In this document: piece by piece, positions 32,807-41,361 of the stretch | Layout: the number at the start of each line of letters is the position of its first letter | Position numbering within the stretch: the stretch's first letter is position 1 | Assembly: GCA_040755415.1 (NCBI GenBank) | Contig: JBFMAZ010000043.1 | Coordinates: 1 to 64,000 of the forward strand | Source: QYQD01 sp040755415 | GTDB taxonomy: Bacteria; Desulfobacterota; QYQD01 | Reading direction: 5' to 3' | DNA length: 64,000 nucleotides | Position numbers and translations under genes: made by a program | The notes under the pieces: generated by a model | Seen by the model: only the letters and a program-made list of their open reading frames with translations | Told to the model about the DNA's origin: nothing | Databases searched by the model: none

Positions 32807-32986
32807 TTAATTCTTCTTTTTGACCTCTTTATTTTGACCGCAGTCACCGCTGCACTCGGAATCACGCGGCGTCCGGAAGCTCACGGATGATATGGGCATC
32901 TCACACAAAGCGCCGCCCAGATAATCCCAGACCTGCCAGCAACGTTCCACACGCGGACAAAATCGGCAATAGTAATAGTCGGTCAT
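32807..32986 (-). CDS. Small cysteine-rich protein
   Basis: A 59-residue protein with start chosen at MTDYYYCRFC, after gaggagaaag. It has a CxxC near the N-terminus (CRFCPRVERC) and cysteines again at ECSGDCG, a lysine-rich C-terminus and no signal peptide. The spacing suggests zinc or Fe-S binding. It follows the 73-residue protein encoded just upstream (gap of 11 nt). Not recognised as a named family. Confidence 0.55.
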   Translation of the reverse strand: MTDYYYCRFCPRVERCWQVWDYLGGALCEMPISSVSFRTPRDSECSGDCGQNKEVKKKN

Positions 32987-32997
32987 CTTCTTTCTCC

Positions 32998-33219
32998 TCA
33001 ACGATGGCAAAAACAATCAAAACAGTTAGAAAGGCCCCCTGCCTCTCCGCAGGCCTTTTTCATGCCCTCATCTGGCAAATGCCCTTTATTATCCACAAAG
33101 ACCCTCAGCTCCTCGTCCATAAGGTCTGGCCAGGCCAACATATACAAGTTATAAATCGTTCCCCCTTTTTCCATCACCATTTTCCTGCCGCCCATTTTAT
33201 TGCTACCATGTCTATTCAT
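32998..33219 (-). CDS. Small protein with C-terminal CFDCFCHR
   Basis: A 73-residue protein from an ATG after ggggaggggcgg. It contains GGRKMVMEKGGTIYNLYML and ends with GLSNCFDCFCHR, so three cysteines lie in the last eight residues. It forms a two-gene unit with the cysteine-rich protein that follows. A metal-binding pair is possible. No family known to me. Confidence 0.55.
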   Translation of the reverse strand: MNRHGSNKMGGRKMVMEKGGTIYNLYMLAWPDLMDEELRVFVDNKGHLPDEGMKKACGEAGGLSNCFDCFCHR

Positions 33220-33317
33220 AACCGCCCCTCCCCTTTGGGTTCGGCTTTTCATCTCTTCTTATTTTTTTATCGGCAATTGGATCTTTACGCTAAAATGTAG
33301 AGTTAAATGGAACAATG

Positions 33318-33346
33318 TTGTAAGTTAGGGTATAATTAGGTATAAA
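33318..33346 (+). promoter_or_regulatory. Putative promoter of the J-domain gene
   Basis: TTGTAA (33318-33323), 17 bases, then TATAAA (33341-33346), about 70 bases before the ATG. The spacer also holds a TATAAT-like word. Downstream at about 33379-33393 is a small palindrome, ggtacctgtggtacc, that could be an operator; this is inference. Confidence 0.45.
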
Positions 33347-33416
33347 GTTTATCAAATTTTTATAGTCTATACATGAAGGTACCTGTGGTACCAAATACTT
33401 TAAGTAAGACGGAAAA

Positions 33417-34310
33417 ATGAAAAACCCTTTTGCAGTACTCGGTATAACACCACAGATTGTGGCCCGCCTGGACAATGAGGCCCTCTACAACCTGGTCAGG
33501 GCCTGCTACCGTGCCCTGCAACAAGCCCACCATCCGGACAAGCTGCGGAGGCAGACAGAAACTGCCCGCCGGAAAAGCACAGAACGGGCTACTGAAATCA
33601 ACCTGGCCTATGAAAAACTCAACTGGGCAAAAGACCCTAATTCATTCCTTCTGCATAAAGAACGATATTTAAAGGCCCCGCGGCGAGAAGAGAAAAAACT
33701 CCGGGACCTGCAGGCTATTTTGGAAACGTTCATAGACAAACAAAGAGAAATGGCCGATAGTTTCTGGCAATATCTCGGATATAGTGAAGAACAGGCTGCA
33801 CGCCCCGGCGCATCTTCGACCCGAAGTGATGCCTGCTCATGCCTTAAAATGCCTGTAAGTATCACTCTCGGCATCATTGATGTGGCTATGAGGCAAAATG
33901 TGCGTTCAGAAGGCTGGGTGCCTGGATTAGGATATAAAGAAATAAGATTTGATGAAAACAGCCAGATGTATTACCGGCTTTCCCGTCAAAAAAAATTCAC
34001 GGCGGTTAACTTTATTAAACTCATCGGGACTATTGCCAAAGACAAGATAGACATCGGCGCCCTCTTGGAAAAGAAGCCGCTGAGGGGGGTCTTATACATC
34101 CAAACCCAATCGCCGGTTAAACAGAGTAAAAGCAGCAAATATCTTGAGGTCCTGAATACCATACCTATTTCCGAATTCAAATGGCATTGCCTGCCGTTTC
34201 TAAGGCCGGATATAGTCGAAGGGCACTATCTCTTTTCCATCCACCGAAAGCCATCTGCCATGGACAAGGTATTTCTGGAAGGTATTGTCAGCCGGATAAC
34301 TAAACCCTAG
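33417..34310 (+). CDS. J-domain (DnaJ-like) protein
   Basis: A 297-residue protein with an N-terminal J domain (residues 1-75): FAVLGITPQIV, then the loop HHPDKLRRQTETARRK, where HPD is the DnaK-stimulating motif, and ATEINLAYEKL. The rest (residues 100-297) has no zinc-finger or client-binding domain of standard DnaJ and is unknown, with a segment KFTAVNFIKLIGTIAKDKID. It is therefore a specialised co-chaperone. Its stop codon overlaps the convergent radical SAM gene by 4 nt. Confidence 0.8.
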   Translation: MKNPFAVLGITPQIVARLDNEALYNLVRACYRALQQAHHPDKLRRQTETARRKSTERATEINLAYEKLNWAKDPNSFLLHKERYLKAPRREEKKLRDLQAILETFIDKQREMADSFWQYLGYSEEQAARPGASSTRSDACSCLKMPVSITLGIIDVAMRQNVRSEGWVPGLGYKEIRFDENSQMYYRLSRQKKFTAVNFIKLIGTIAKDKIDIGALLEKKPLRGVLYIQTQSPVKQSKSSKYLEVLNTIPISEFKWHCLPFLRPDIVEGHYLFSIHRKPSAMDKVFLEGIVSRITKP

Positions 34311-35404
34311 CTCAACAGGTGAACATTACCAATCTGGACATTTTTGAGTCCGGCTTTTCGTGCCGCCTCCTGACACCTTAATGCCTGGAGGCGTGAGGTT
34401 GTGGGTAATCCTTGCAGATAAAAGTGCGGATAAAAGGCCAGCAGGCTGTAAGGGATATCACTACTTAGATCCGCAATAAAATGAGAAATGGCCGCTACCT
34501 CCTCCTCATCAATATAGCCGGGCACCAGGAGTGTACTGGCTATCAGAAAAGGGGGAACGGTCCTTTCCTTGACGAGTAAGCTCAGTTTGGCAAAGTTTTC
34601 CAGAGTTGTCTTATTACTTACGCCGCAAAGGGCCTTATGCACCGTGTCGCTTGCGGCCTTGAGATCGAATTTTATACACCCTCCAGATCGTAATGAGAGG
34701 TCTGCCATCATATCCAGGTACGGGGCGTTTACGGACCCATTCGTCTCCCAACAGATTCTGAGTACCCGTCCCTTGTTCTTCTCCAGGGCTATCTGGGAGG
34801 TTCTGATAGCGTGAAGCACCTGCGGGGTGGGATCACCGCCGAAATAACATATACACGTGGTCTCCGGAGTCACGGCTTCGGCTAAGGTCTTGGCCGTAGT
34901 GCGTTTTTGGGAATATGTGAATCTCTTAAAACTATAATTTTGACAGTAGAGGCAGTTGAAAGAACAGGCATGATAGAAAACGGCCAAATTCTTATAGCCG
35001 TATTCAGGGCCATCACGCATGGCATACCCCGGGTAGCCGCAGCCAGTCCCGGCCGGGCATACCCAGTTGCCGACACAATTAGTCGGAAGAGGATCATAAT
35101 AAAAAGAAAGATTGCCTTCATGGGGGCGGCCACCTTTGAGATGTCCCTGTTCTACATATCGCACGCCGCAATAACCACGGCCGCCTTCTGGAATCCGGCA
35201 CTGGTTTGCACAAAGGTTGCAAGGGATGCCGTTTGCATCTCTGGGCGGGAACAGCGGTAGATTAAAGGAACGGCGGCTCTCCTGATGGACTTTTTCCACC
35301 TCCGGCCAGACCTCGTCAAAGTGATGGCGAATGCAATTAAGGCAATAGCCCAGGATACTTGAAATAGTCGGGGACTTCTGCCCGCAATATCGACAGGTGC
35401 CCAT
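34307..35404 (-). CDS. Radical SAM protein of the AmrS/PflA-like group
   Basis: A 365-residue protein with an N-terminal zinc-ribbon-like segment (CRYCGQKSP, YCLNC), then CNLCANQCRIPEGGRGYCG, typical of AmmeMemoRadiSam-type AmrS proteins. The radical SAM motif is YHACSFNCLYCQNYSF (C-x3-C-x2-C). The partner MEMO and AMMECR1 genes are not in the window. The substrate is unknown. The start has gaggtg upstream, and the 3' end overlaps the J-domain gene. Confidence 0.85.
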   Translation of the reverse strand: MGTCRYCGQKSPTISSILGYCLNCIRHHFDEVWPEVEKVHQESRRSFNLPLFPPRDANGIPCNLCANQCRIPEGGRGYCGVRYVEQGHLKGGRPHEGNLSFYYDPLPTNCVGNWVCPAGTGCGYPGYAMRDGPEYGYKNLAVFYHACSFNCLYCQNYSFKRFTYSQKRTTAKTLAEAVTPETTCICYFGGDPTPQVLHAIRTSQIALEKNKGRVLRICWETNGSVNAPYLDMMADLSLRSGGCIKFDLKAASDTVHKALCGVSNKTTLENFAKLSLLVKERTVPPFLIASTLLVPGYIDEEEVAAISHFIADLSSDIPYSLLAFYPHFYLQGLPTTSRLQALRCQEAARKAGLKNVQIGNVHLLS

Positions 35405-35602
35405 TTTAACACCTCAACCTAACCCGGAAAATTTGCCACGAAGACATGAAGAAATTTATGAATGGCCTTGTGGTCGCGGCCGGGGACCATTCCTATGGCC
35501 TCCTATATAGCCTAACGGAGATTATTCAAAAGATCAATCTCCATCTGATTTTCTCGGAGTGAAACGGCAAACGGTCTGAAACTCTGTTTTACAAACCCAG
35601 CC

Positions 35603-35935
35603 CTAATGAGCCGTCAATCCTGATACGCGGTTCAGGAAATTAGTCCAATCGACTGCCGTGTATGCATCCATCTCTTTCAATTGAACCCCTATTCTGTACA
35701 GGTAATCATCTTTCTTGACCCAGGCCACCCTACCTCTTGCCTTTATCGGCACGTGCGCATCGATAGCCATATCCAGGAGCATGCCCACGTCACAGGGGTC
35801 AATGCTTTTAATCAGCAGACCGCCTAGGCTGACGTCGTGGGCGTATTCCTTGAAAAACTTGTGGCCATCAGAGTAGGTAATATGAAGAAAGGTTGGGATG
35901 CGTTCGTGTTGTCTTCTTTCTTTTCCGGAATACAT
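35603..35935 (-). CDS. PilZ domain protein (c-di-GMP receptor type)
   Basis: A 110-residue single PilZ domain. Binding residues are visible as ERRQHERIPTFLHITY (RxxxR-like) and HDVSLGGLLIKS (D-x-S-x-x-G). Start at 35935 is preferred for its aaggag site. A free-standing PilZ protein would act as a c-di-GMP adaptor; no diguanylate cyclase or phosphodiesterase gene is nearby. Confidence 0.9.
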   Translation of the reverse strand: MYSGKERRQHERIPTFLHITYSDGHKFFKEYAHDVSLGGLLIKSIDPCDVGMLLDMAIDAHVPIKARGRVAWVKKDDYLYRIGVQLKEMDAYTAVDWTNFLNRVSGLTAH

Positions 35936-35944
35936 GAGCGGCAC

Positions 35945-36351
35945 TCCTTTTGCTATTGCGGCAGGTTCTTGGTATCCACTTCATGGCGCCTTTGGTTAGT
36001 TCCCATCCGAAAACCCCGGTTTTTCTGGATGGAGCGGTCAGCTCGCCACAATATCGGCGAATCTTCGACACTCAGCTATCAGCATTCAGCTTAATATGTT
36101 GTTTATCTTAGATTTTTGCTGACGACTGAAAGCTGATCGCTGTAAGCGTGAATTCGGAAACAGTAGTTTCCGGATGAACACGAGTTAAGCGTCATATATT
36201 CTTATCGTACTTTTTCAGAATATATTCAATGGATTTTTCACGTGGATAGAGACTAAAATAACAGGGTTACCCAATCAAGCCGGCATTAATGCGTTAACAC
36301 CCTTAGACAGGAGCAGAGGAGCATTTAGCGGACGAGGCAGGCAGTTGTTTC
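35945..36351. other. Gene-free region with repeats and a hairpin
   Basis: 407 bases. Positions 36071-36143 hold cagctatcagcattcagct/actgaaagctgatcgctg words that are mutually inverted. Positions 36155-36172 are a perfect hairpin (cggaaac-agta-gtttccg). No ORF of credible composition. A promoter for the PilZ gene should lie at the left end. Confidence 0.5.
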
Positions 36352-37902
36352 TTATCGATGCTTGGTGCGGTAAAACGCCTCGATACTGCTCACCATGCTG
36401 TCGATGGTGTATTCCTGAGGCATGACCTGGGTCTGGATACCAAATTTTTGCGCTGTATCCGCAGTAATAGGGCCGATGCAGGCGATGTCAACTCTCTCCA
36501 AGAGGGAGACAATCCTGTCTCTTCCCAGTATCTCCACGAAATTGCTGACCGTAGATGAACTGGTAAAAGTCACCATATCGATTTCTCTACCTTCCAGGAG
36601 CTTAACCAGAGATTCAGCCTTTTCCGCCTCTGGTTTGACCGTCTTATAGGCCGTCACTACTTTAACCTCGGCACCGGCTTCCGCTAGCTTCTCCGGTAGT
36701 ATCTCTCTCGCCACCTTCGCCCGGGGGATGAGCACCTTCTTACCGGCTATGCCCAAGGCCTTTAAGCCTTCTATAATCCCTTCGGCCCGGTATTCAGAAG
36801 GGACAAAGTCCAGTTTAAGATAGAGATATTCCAGCATCTCCGCCGTCCGGGGGCCGATGGCGGCCAGCTTACATCGGCCCAAGGAACGCAGGTCGCCCCC
36901 GGTAGCCTTCAGCCTCAGCAAGAAATTCCTGACGCCATTAACACTCGTAAAGATAACCCAGTCAAATTCTTTAATGTCCTTTATGGCCTTATCCAGCGGC
37001 TCCCAGCTATCGGGAGGAACAATGCGGATGGTGGGGAATTCCTCGCAGGCCGCCCCTAACTCTTCCAGCCTTCGCACCAGGTCACTGGCCTGTTCCCGCG
37101 TCCGGGTAACCACGATACGCCTGCCAAAAAGGGGCTTGTTTTCAAACCAGGAGAGGTATTTGCGTAAACCTACCACCTCGCCCACCACCGTGATGGCTGG
37201 GGGTTTAAGTCCCTTTCCCCGCACTAAATCCACAATATCCAAAAGACGTCCCACGACTGTCTCCTGTCTGAGGGTCGTCCCCCAGCGGATGACCGCACAG
37301 GGCGTCTCCGGAGAGCGGCCATTGGCAATGAGATTCTCCACAATGTAGGGAAGATTTTTTACCCCCATAAAGAAAACAAGGGTCCCGATGCCAGTAGAGA
37401 TCTTATCCCAGGCAATACCGCTTTCCTCCTTGGTCGGATCTTCATGTCCGGTAATGAAGGCCACGTTTGTGGTATAGCGGCGGTGGGTGAGCGGTATGCC
37501 TGCATAGGCAGCCGCAGCAATGCCCGAAGTTACGCCCGGGATCACCTCAAACGGCACCCCGGCGGCAACCAACTCCTCGGCCTCTTCTCCACCCCGGCCA
37601 AAGATAAAGGGATCTCCGCCCTTAAGACGTACCACCCGTTTCCCTTCTCTGGCACGCTCCACAATAAGGCGGTTAATGTCTCCCTGCGCCATAATGTGAC
37701 AGCCACCTTTTTTCCCCACATAGATACGCTCTGCCTCTTCCGGGACATAGTCAAGATGGCGTTTACTGGCCAGGTAGTCATATATGACCACCTCGGCCTC
37801 ACCCAGAACCTCTCTGGCCTTGACTGTAATCAGGCCCGGATCGCCCGGTCCGGCCCCTACCAGAAATACCTTTCCGCTCTTCTTCATTTGAGTACAGGAC
37901 AT
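36352..37902 (-). CDS. cobA-hemD: Fused uroporphyrinogen-III C-methyltransferase / uroporphyrinogen-III synthase
   Basis: A 516-residue fusion. The N-terminal half (about residues 1-255) is a SUMT with KVFLVGAGPGDPGLITVKA, GGDPFIFGRGGEE and GVTSGIAAAAYAGIPLTHR. The C-terminal half (about 260-516) is HemD, beginning GRRIVVTRTREQASDLVRRL. It makes uroporphyrinogen III and methylates it to precorrin-2, feeding sirohaem and cobalamin; the B12-dependent NrdJ in the window fits. It starts 13 bases after the hemC stop. Whether MSCTQ or the internal MKKSG is the true start is unclear. Confidence 0.95.
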   Translation of the reverse strand: MSCTQMKKSGKVFLVGAGPGDPGLITVKAREVLGEAEVVIYDYLASKRHLDYVPEEAERIYVGKKGGCHIMAQGDINRLIVERAREGKRVVRLKGGDPFIFGRGGEEAEELVAAGVPFEVIPGVTSGIAAAAYAGIPLTHRRYTTNVAFITGHEDPTKEESGIAWDKISTGIGTLVFFMGVKNLPYIVENLIANGRSPETPCAVIRWGTTLRQETVVGRLLDIVDLVRGKGLKPPAITVVGEVVGLRKYLSWFENKPLFGRRIVVTRTREQASDLVRRLEELGAACEEFPTIRIVPPDSWEPLDKAIKDIKEFDWVIFTSVNGVRNFLLRLKATGGDLRSLGRCKLAAIGPRTAEMLEYLYLKLDFVPSEYRAEGIIEGLKALGIAGKKVLIPRAKVAREILPEKLAEAGAEVKVVTAYKTVKPEAEKAESLVKLLEGREIDMVTFTSSSTVSNFVEILGRDRIVSLLERVDIACIGPITADTAQKFGIQTQVMPQEYTIDSMVSSIEAFYRTKHR

Positions 37903-37915
37903 CGTTATTTTCCCA

Positions 37916-38860
37916 TTAATCCAGAGTTCGTTCGTATACCTCTTCCAGCACCTGCCGTGCACCCATGCCTAAAATATCTTCCGCCAGGGCACTGCCCAGA
38001 CCTTCCGCCTCACTTACCGGCCCAACTATATCCTTCTTAAAAAGGCGCTGGCCTGAAGGGTCGGCCACGATACCGCGCAGGATAAGCCGGCCATCCCGTA
38101 TCTCTCCAAAGGCCCCGATCGGCACCTGGCAGCCGCCCTCGAGCCTTTCCAAATAAGACCGCTCGGCCTGGACAGCTATAGCCGTCTCAGCGTGATTCAA
38201 GAAAGAAATGGCCTCCAAGAGGTCTTTATCTTCACGGCGAAGTTCAAGGCCGAGTGCCCCCTGCCCAATAGCCGGCAGCATAATCTCAACCGGCAGGTAC
38301 TCAGTAATCACGTCTTTAATGCCCATGCGATTGATACCGGCTGCGGCCACGATTACGGCATGCAGAGATTCTGTCTTTAATTTCCGTATACGCGTATCCA
38401 GGTTCCCCCGGAGTGAAACGATCTCAAGGTCTCCCCGATAGGCCAGGAGTTGGGCACTGCGTCGCAGACTGCTCGTACCGATCCGGGCCTTTAAAGGTAA
38501 ATCTGCCAGTCTCATTTTCTCTTTGGAAATCAGAACATCACGGGGATCCTCCCTTTTTGTCGTAGTGCCGATGTGTAGTTCAGGAGGCAAATCCGTTGGC
38601 ACGTCTTTCATACTATGCACAGCCAGATCAATCTCACCCCGTAAAAGGGCTTCTTCAATCTCTTTGACAAAAAGACCCTTTCCCCCGACTCGCGCCAGAG
38701 GAACGTCCAGGATCTTATCGCCCTGGGTGGTTATCTTGACCAGGGAGACCCGGGAACCCGGTAATTTGGTCTCAATCTGATCTTTAACCCATGTGGACTG
38801 AGTCATAGCCAGGGCGCTGCCGCGGGTCCCGATGCGTATGTTTTTCAGGTCAAAAGTCAT
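37916..38860 (-). CDS. hemC: Porphobilinogen deaminase (hydroxymethylbilane synthase)
   Basis: A 314-residue enzyme, normal length. Motifs: IRIGTRGSALAMTQ, HSMKDVPTDLPP (with catalytic-region Asp), GTSSLRRSAQLLAYR, LRGNLDTRIRKL and the dipyrromethane-cofactor cysteine in LEGGCQVPIGAFG. It polymerises porphobilinogen to preuroporphyrinogen, the substrate of the HemD half of the next gene. Start at 38860 chosen over an upstream in-frame codon because taaggacc lies just before the ATG. Confidence 0.96.
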   Translation of the reverse strand: MTFDLKNIRIGTRGSALAMTQSTWVKDQIETKLPGSRVSLVKITTQGDKILDVPLARVGGKGLFVKEIEEALLRGEIDLAVHSMKDVPTDLPPELHIGTTTKREDPRDVLISKEKMRLADLPLKARIGTSSLRRSAQLLAYRGDLEIVSLRGNLDTRIRKLKTESLHAVIVAAAGINRMGIKDVITEYLPVEIMLPAIGQGALGLELRREDKDLLEAISFLNHAETAIAVQAERSYLERLEGGCQVPIGAFGEIRDGRLILRGIVADPSGQRLFKKDIVGPVSEAEGLGSALAEDILGMGARQVLEEVYERTLD

Positions 38861-38895
38861 ATCCAAGGTCCTTATCTCAACCGGGCAAAACACAT

Positions 38896-38935
38896 AAAAA
38901 AACCGGCAGCCCCTACCTCAGGAAGGTTGCCGGGA
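38896..38935 (-). terminator. Rho-independent terminator after fmdB
   Basis: On the minus strand a stem ccggca...tgccgg, extended by two further pairs, is followed by tttttttt. It lies between the FmdB-like gene and hemC, so hemC probably has its own promoter. Confidence 0.7.
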
Positions 38936-38946
38936 TGTGTTCAGCA

Positions 38947-39165
38947 TTAATGACAGGTGCTGCAGGATTTGCTGGAGCAGGCTGTACAGCTACTTGAGCT
39001 GGCTGTGCTGGTAAATTTGGCGCCGCTTTTAAAGGCACAGGCAGACATCAATCTTTCCAGATGGGTTCCATGACATTTGGGACAATCGATGGCCTCTGAT
39101 TTACTGAGCACCAAAGCCTCAAAGTCTTTTCCACAGTCCAGGCAGTGAAATTCAAATATAGGCAT
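38947..39165 (-). CDS. FmdB-family zinc-ribbon protein
   Basis: A 72-residue protein opening MPIFEFHCLDCGKDFEAL with a second CPKC pair (zinc ribbon), the FmdB/CxxC_CxxC signature of putative regulators. The C-terminus is an unusual Ser/Cys-rich tail (SSSSCTACSSKSCSTCH). Strong aaggagg site. Lies in the same orientation as the hemC and gmhA genes but is separated from hemC by a terminator. Confidence 0.9.
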   Translation of the reverse strand: MPIFEFHCLDCGKDFEALVLSKSEAIDCPKCHGTHLERLMSACAFKSGAKFTSTASSSSCTACSSKSCSTCH

Positions 39166-39193
39166 CCCTTAATCCTCCTTAAGGTTATTAAGC

Positions 39194-40147
39194 TTAGCTT
39201 GTCTGCAATTCTTCCAGTATGGCCGCAGCCAGCAGCGGCACCATAATCTCGTGGTGTCCGACCAGACAATAACCCCGGCCACCTTCCCCTGTGGGCCGGG
39301 AAACCACATTAGTCATAGGCCGGTAATGCCGGATAAAGTCCATATTCACGGTCGTAAACTGTTTCACCTCATGGCCGAGATTCCGAACCACACTGATGGC
39401 CTTTAAGAAGACCTCCGGCAGGATTACCGCTGAACCGATATTAAAATATACTCCTCCTTCCAGCATAGCTACCAGGCTGCAAAAGAGCCTGAAGTCCTCC
39501 AGGCTGGTATTACCTATAGCTGCGCCATCGGCCTTCGGATGCATATGTATAATATCAGTACCTACAGCTACGTGAACGGTAAGCGGGATATCCAGCCTGG
39601 CCGCTGTGGCCAGCAAGCTCAGGTGAACGTTAGGTAAGCCGCCTTCCAGTATCTTTTTACCCACTGCTTCACCAAGCCCTAAGCCTTCCCGTGCCCCCCA
39701 GATTATAGCCTCATTAAGAAATACGGCCGTTTCCTCAGCCATGCCAAAATCGCCGCCGCCCAGCACCGCAGCCACATCCTCGGAGGTCTGACCTACCATG
39801 GCTATTTCTGTGTCGTGGATAACACAGGCCCCGTTTACGGCCAGACCGGAAACAACGCCCTTTTCCATAAGGGTAATCAGGACGGGATTCAAGCCCACCT
39901 TGATAACATGGGCACCCATCCCGACCAGGACCGGCCTGCCACTACGAACGGTCTCAGCCACCCTTTTTACAATGGCCCGTAAGTCACTGCCGGCTAGGAT
40001 ATCAGGCAGTGCCTGAAAAAACTCAGAGAACCGGGCCCCGGGCCGGATAGCGTGGCCAAAACGTTCCCAGGAGACCTTACTCTCTCTTTCTTTGAGACTA
40101 TAGGTCTTGATTTTTCCAGTGTCAATCGGCCTAATTTTTTGTTTCAC
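39194..40147 (-). CDS. Conserved protein resembling the deoxyhypusine synthase fold
   Basis: A 317-residue protein with IRPGARFSEFFQALPDIL, VGMGAHVIKVGLNPVLI and NGACVIHDTEIAMVGQTSED. These glycine-rich motifs and the HxxE/TSED region remind me of deoxyhypusine-synthase-like or related NAD-binding proteins found in deltaproteobacteria without eIF5A. True DHS needs eIF5A, which bacteria lack, so another role is likely. GTG start. It is 38 nt downstream of gmhA on the same strand. Function not known. Confidence 0.55.
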   Translation of the reverse strand: MKQKIRPIDTGKIKTYSLKERESKVSWERFGHAIRPGARFSEFFQALPDILAGSDLRAIVKRVAETVRSGRPVLVGMGAHVIKVGLNPVLITLMEKGVVSGLAVNGACVIHDTEIAMVGQTSEDVAAVLGGGDFGMAEETAVFLNEAIIWGAREGLGLGEAVGKKILEGGLPNVHLSLLATAARLDIPLTVHVAVGTDIIHMHPKADGAAIGNTSLEDFRLFCSLVAMLEGGVYFNIGSAVILPEVFLKAISVVRNLGHEVKQFTTVNMDFIRHYRPMTNVVSRPTGEGGRGYCLVGHHEIMVPLLAAAILEELQTS

Positions 40148-40185
40148 ACCTTAAGCCCGGCCTGATGTAGAGATGGAATGTTAAA

Positions 40186-40767
40186 TTACACAGATGAACG
40201 TTGGAAAAGAATATAATCCACCAGTTCACAGAGAATGTGCCCAAACAGACCATGCGCCTCCTGCACGCGCGGCACCCGGTCAGAAGAGACGACAAATGCC
40301 AGGTCAGCCACCCTGGCTATCCTGCCGCCGTCCTTCCCGGCCAGGGCTACGGTTTTAATCCCCATCTCTCTGGACACCTCAAGCCCCTTGACCACGTTGG
40401 GCGAATTGCCGCTGGTGCTGATACCCAGGGCAATATCTCCCTGGCGGCCGAGGGCTTTTATCTGCTTAGTAAAAACTTCGCTATAGTCATAATCGTTACT
40501 GATACTGGTCAAAATCGAAGTGTCAGTGGTTAAGGCTAAGGCAGGCAGGGGCGGCCTTTCGATCATAAAGCGGTTGACAAACTCTGCAGCTATATGCTGG
40601 GCATCAGCCGCACTGCCGCCATTGCCGAAGATAAGCAGTTTCCCGCCGCGGCCAAAGGACTCGGCCACCCACGCAGCCAATTCTTTAATTCGATCGGCAT
40701 GGTCCAGGATAAATTTTTCCTTTATTCTCAGGGAATCCCGTAAACTACGGTGGATAATATGATCCAT
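40186..40767 (-). CDS. gmhA: Phosphoheptose isomerase GmhA
   Basis: A 193-residue SIS-domain enzyme that converts sedoheptulose 7-phosphate to D-glycero-manno-heptose 7-phosphate for LPS inner core. Motifs: LIFGNGGSAADAQHIAAEFV, SISNDYDY, GISTSGNSPNVVKGLEV and the C-terminal VQEAHGLFGHILCELVDYI with the metal-binding His residues. Supports an LPS-bearing host together with lpxC. First gene of its run. Confidence 0.95.
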   Translation of the reverse strand: MDHIIHRSLRDSLRIKEKFILDHADRIKELAAWVAESFGRGGKLLIFGNGGSAADAQHIAAEFVNRFMIERPPLPALALTTDTSILTSISNDYDYSEVFTKQIKALGRQGDIALGISTSGNSPNVVKGLEVSREMGIKTVALAGKDGGRIARVADLAFVVSSDRVPRVQEAHGLFGHILCELVDYILFQRSSV

Positions 40768-40903
40768 ATTCTACCCTCTGCAAAGCGGGATCAAGATAAT
40801 ATTTTTATCTATGCCTGTCAACGTTAATGTCCTGATTTCCAAGCAAAATGGCCTACATACTTTGGCCGCCCTTCTTATTGTAGTCCACTACTTTTAATAA
40901 TGA

Positions 40904-40931
40904 ACCACCTGGCAGCAAGCTACAGGGAATT
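40904..40931. repeat. Copy of the dispersed GCAGC-palindrome repeat
   Basis: accacctggcagcaagct and acagggaatta, related to the copies at 27625-27670 and 32675-32720 (tgaacYaccccgcagc ... gggaatt). Confidence 0.55.
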
Positions 40932-40950
40932 ATCAAGTTAAATGTGCTGA

Positions 40951-41153
40951 CCTATGAGGCTCTTGCAAAACTCAGGAAAACCGTCACCCCGCGAAACCTG
41001 TCCCCAACACCTCCCCGATCATGGTCGAGGACAGGGATCGGGGAGCGGGGGTCCAGAATCTATTGAAAACACTGGATTCCCGCGCCTGCCCCGGACCACG
41101 ATCCGGGGTTCGCGGGAATGATGCCAGGAGACTTTTACAAGAGGCTCCTATGA
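40951..41153. mobile_element. MITE-like element with imperfect terminal inverted repeats
   Basis: About 200 bp bounded by ggctcttgcaaaactc (from 40958) and gacttttacaagaggct (to 41146), which are imperfect inverted repeats. CCTATGA occurs at both flanks (40951-40957 and 41147-41153) and could be a 7-bp target duplication. Inside is an inverted repeat (attcccgcgcctgccccgga ... tccggggttcgcgggaat). No coding capacity. It reads as a non-autonomous transposable element or an intergenic repeat of that class. Confidence 0.6.
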
Positions 41154-41361
41154 CTGTAAAAAATAAAAAAATTATCTTGCTGTTTTTTTATTGAAATCCT
41201 AATGTAGATGTGATATTTGTCCCAGCAATCTTTGTTTAGGCAGATGCAGGCTGCTTTTTTGTAAGTACCCCGGCTTAAAGTAAGGACACGCGAGGCTATC
41301 AAGATTAGCAGGCTAACCACACAAAACTAAAACTAAACTAATAATCAAGGGGGGAACAATT

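Larger units (their letters stand above)
40768..41361. other. 594-bp gene-free region with two repeat elements
   Basis: Holds a copy of the GCAGC palindrome repeat (40904-40931) and a MITE-like element (40951-41153), then an AT-rich leader of the HU gene with ggcttaaag and aatcaagg-type sequences. No credible ORF. Confidence 0.6.

Noticed and set aside
40951..41153. CRISPR-like or tRNA-like structure in the repeat-rich spacer
   Set aside because: No regularly spaced direct repeats and no cloverleaf; the terminal inverted repeats favour a MITE-like element.
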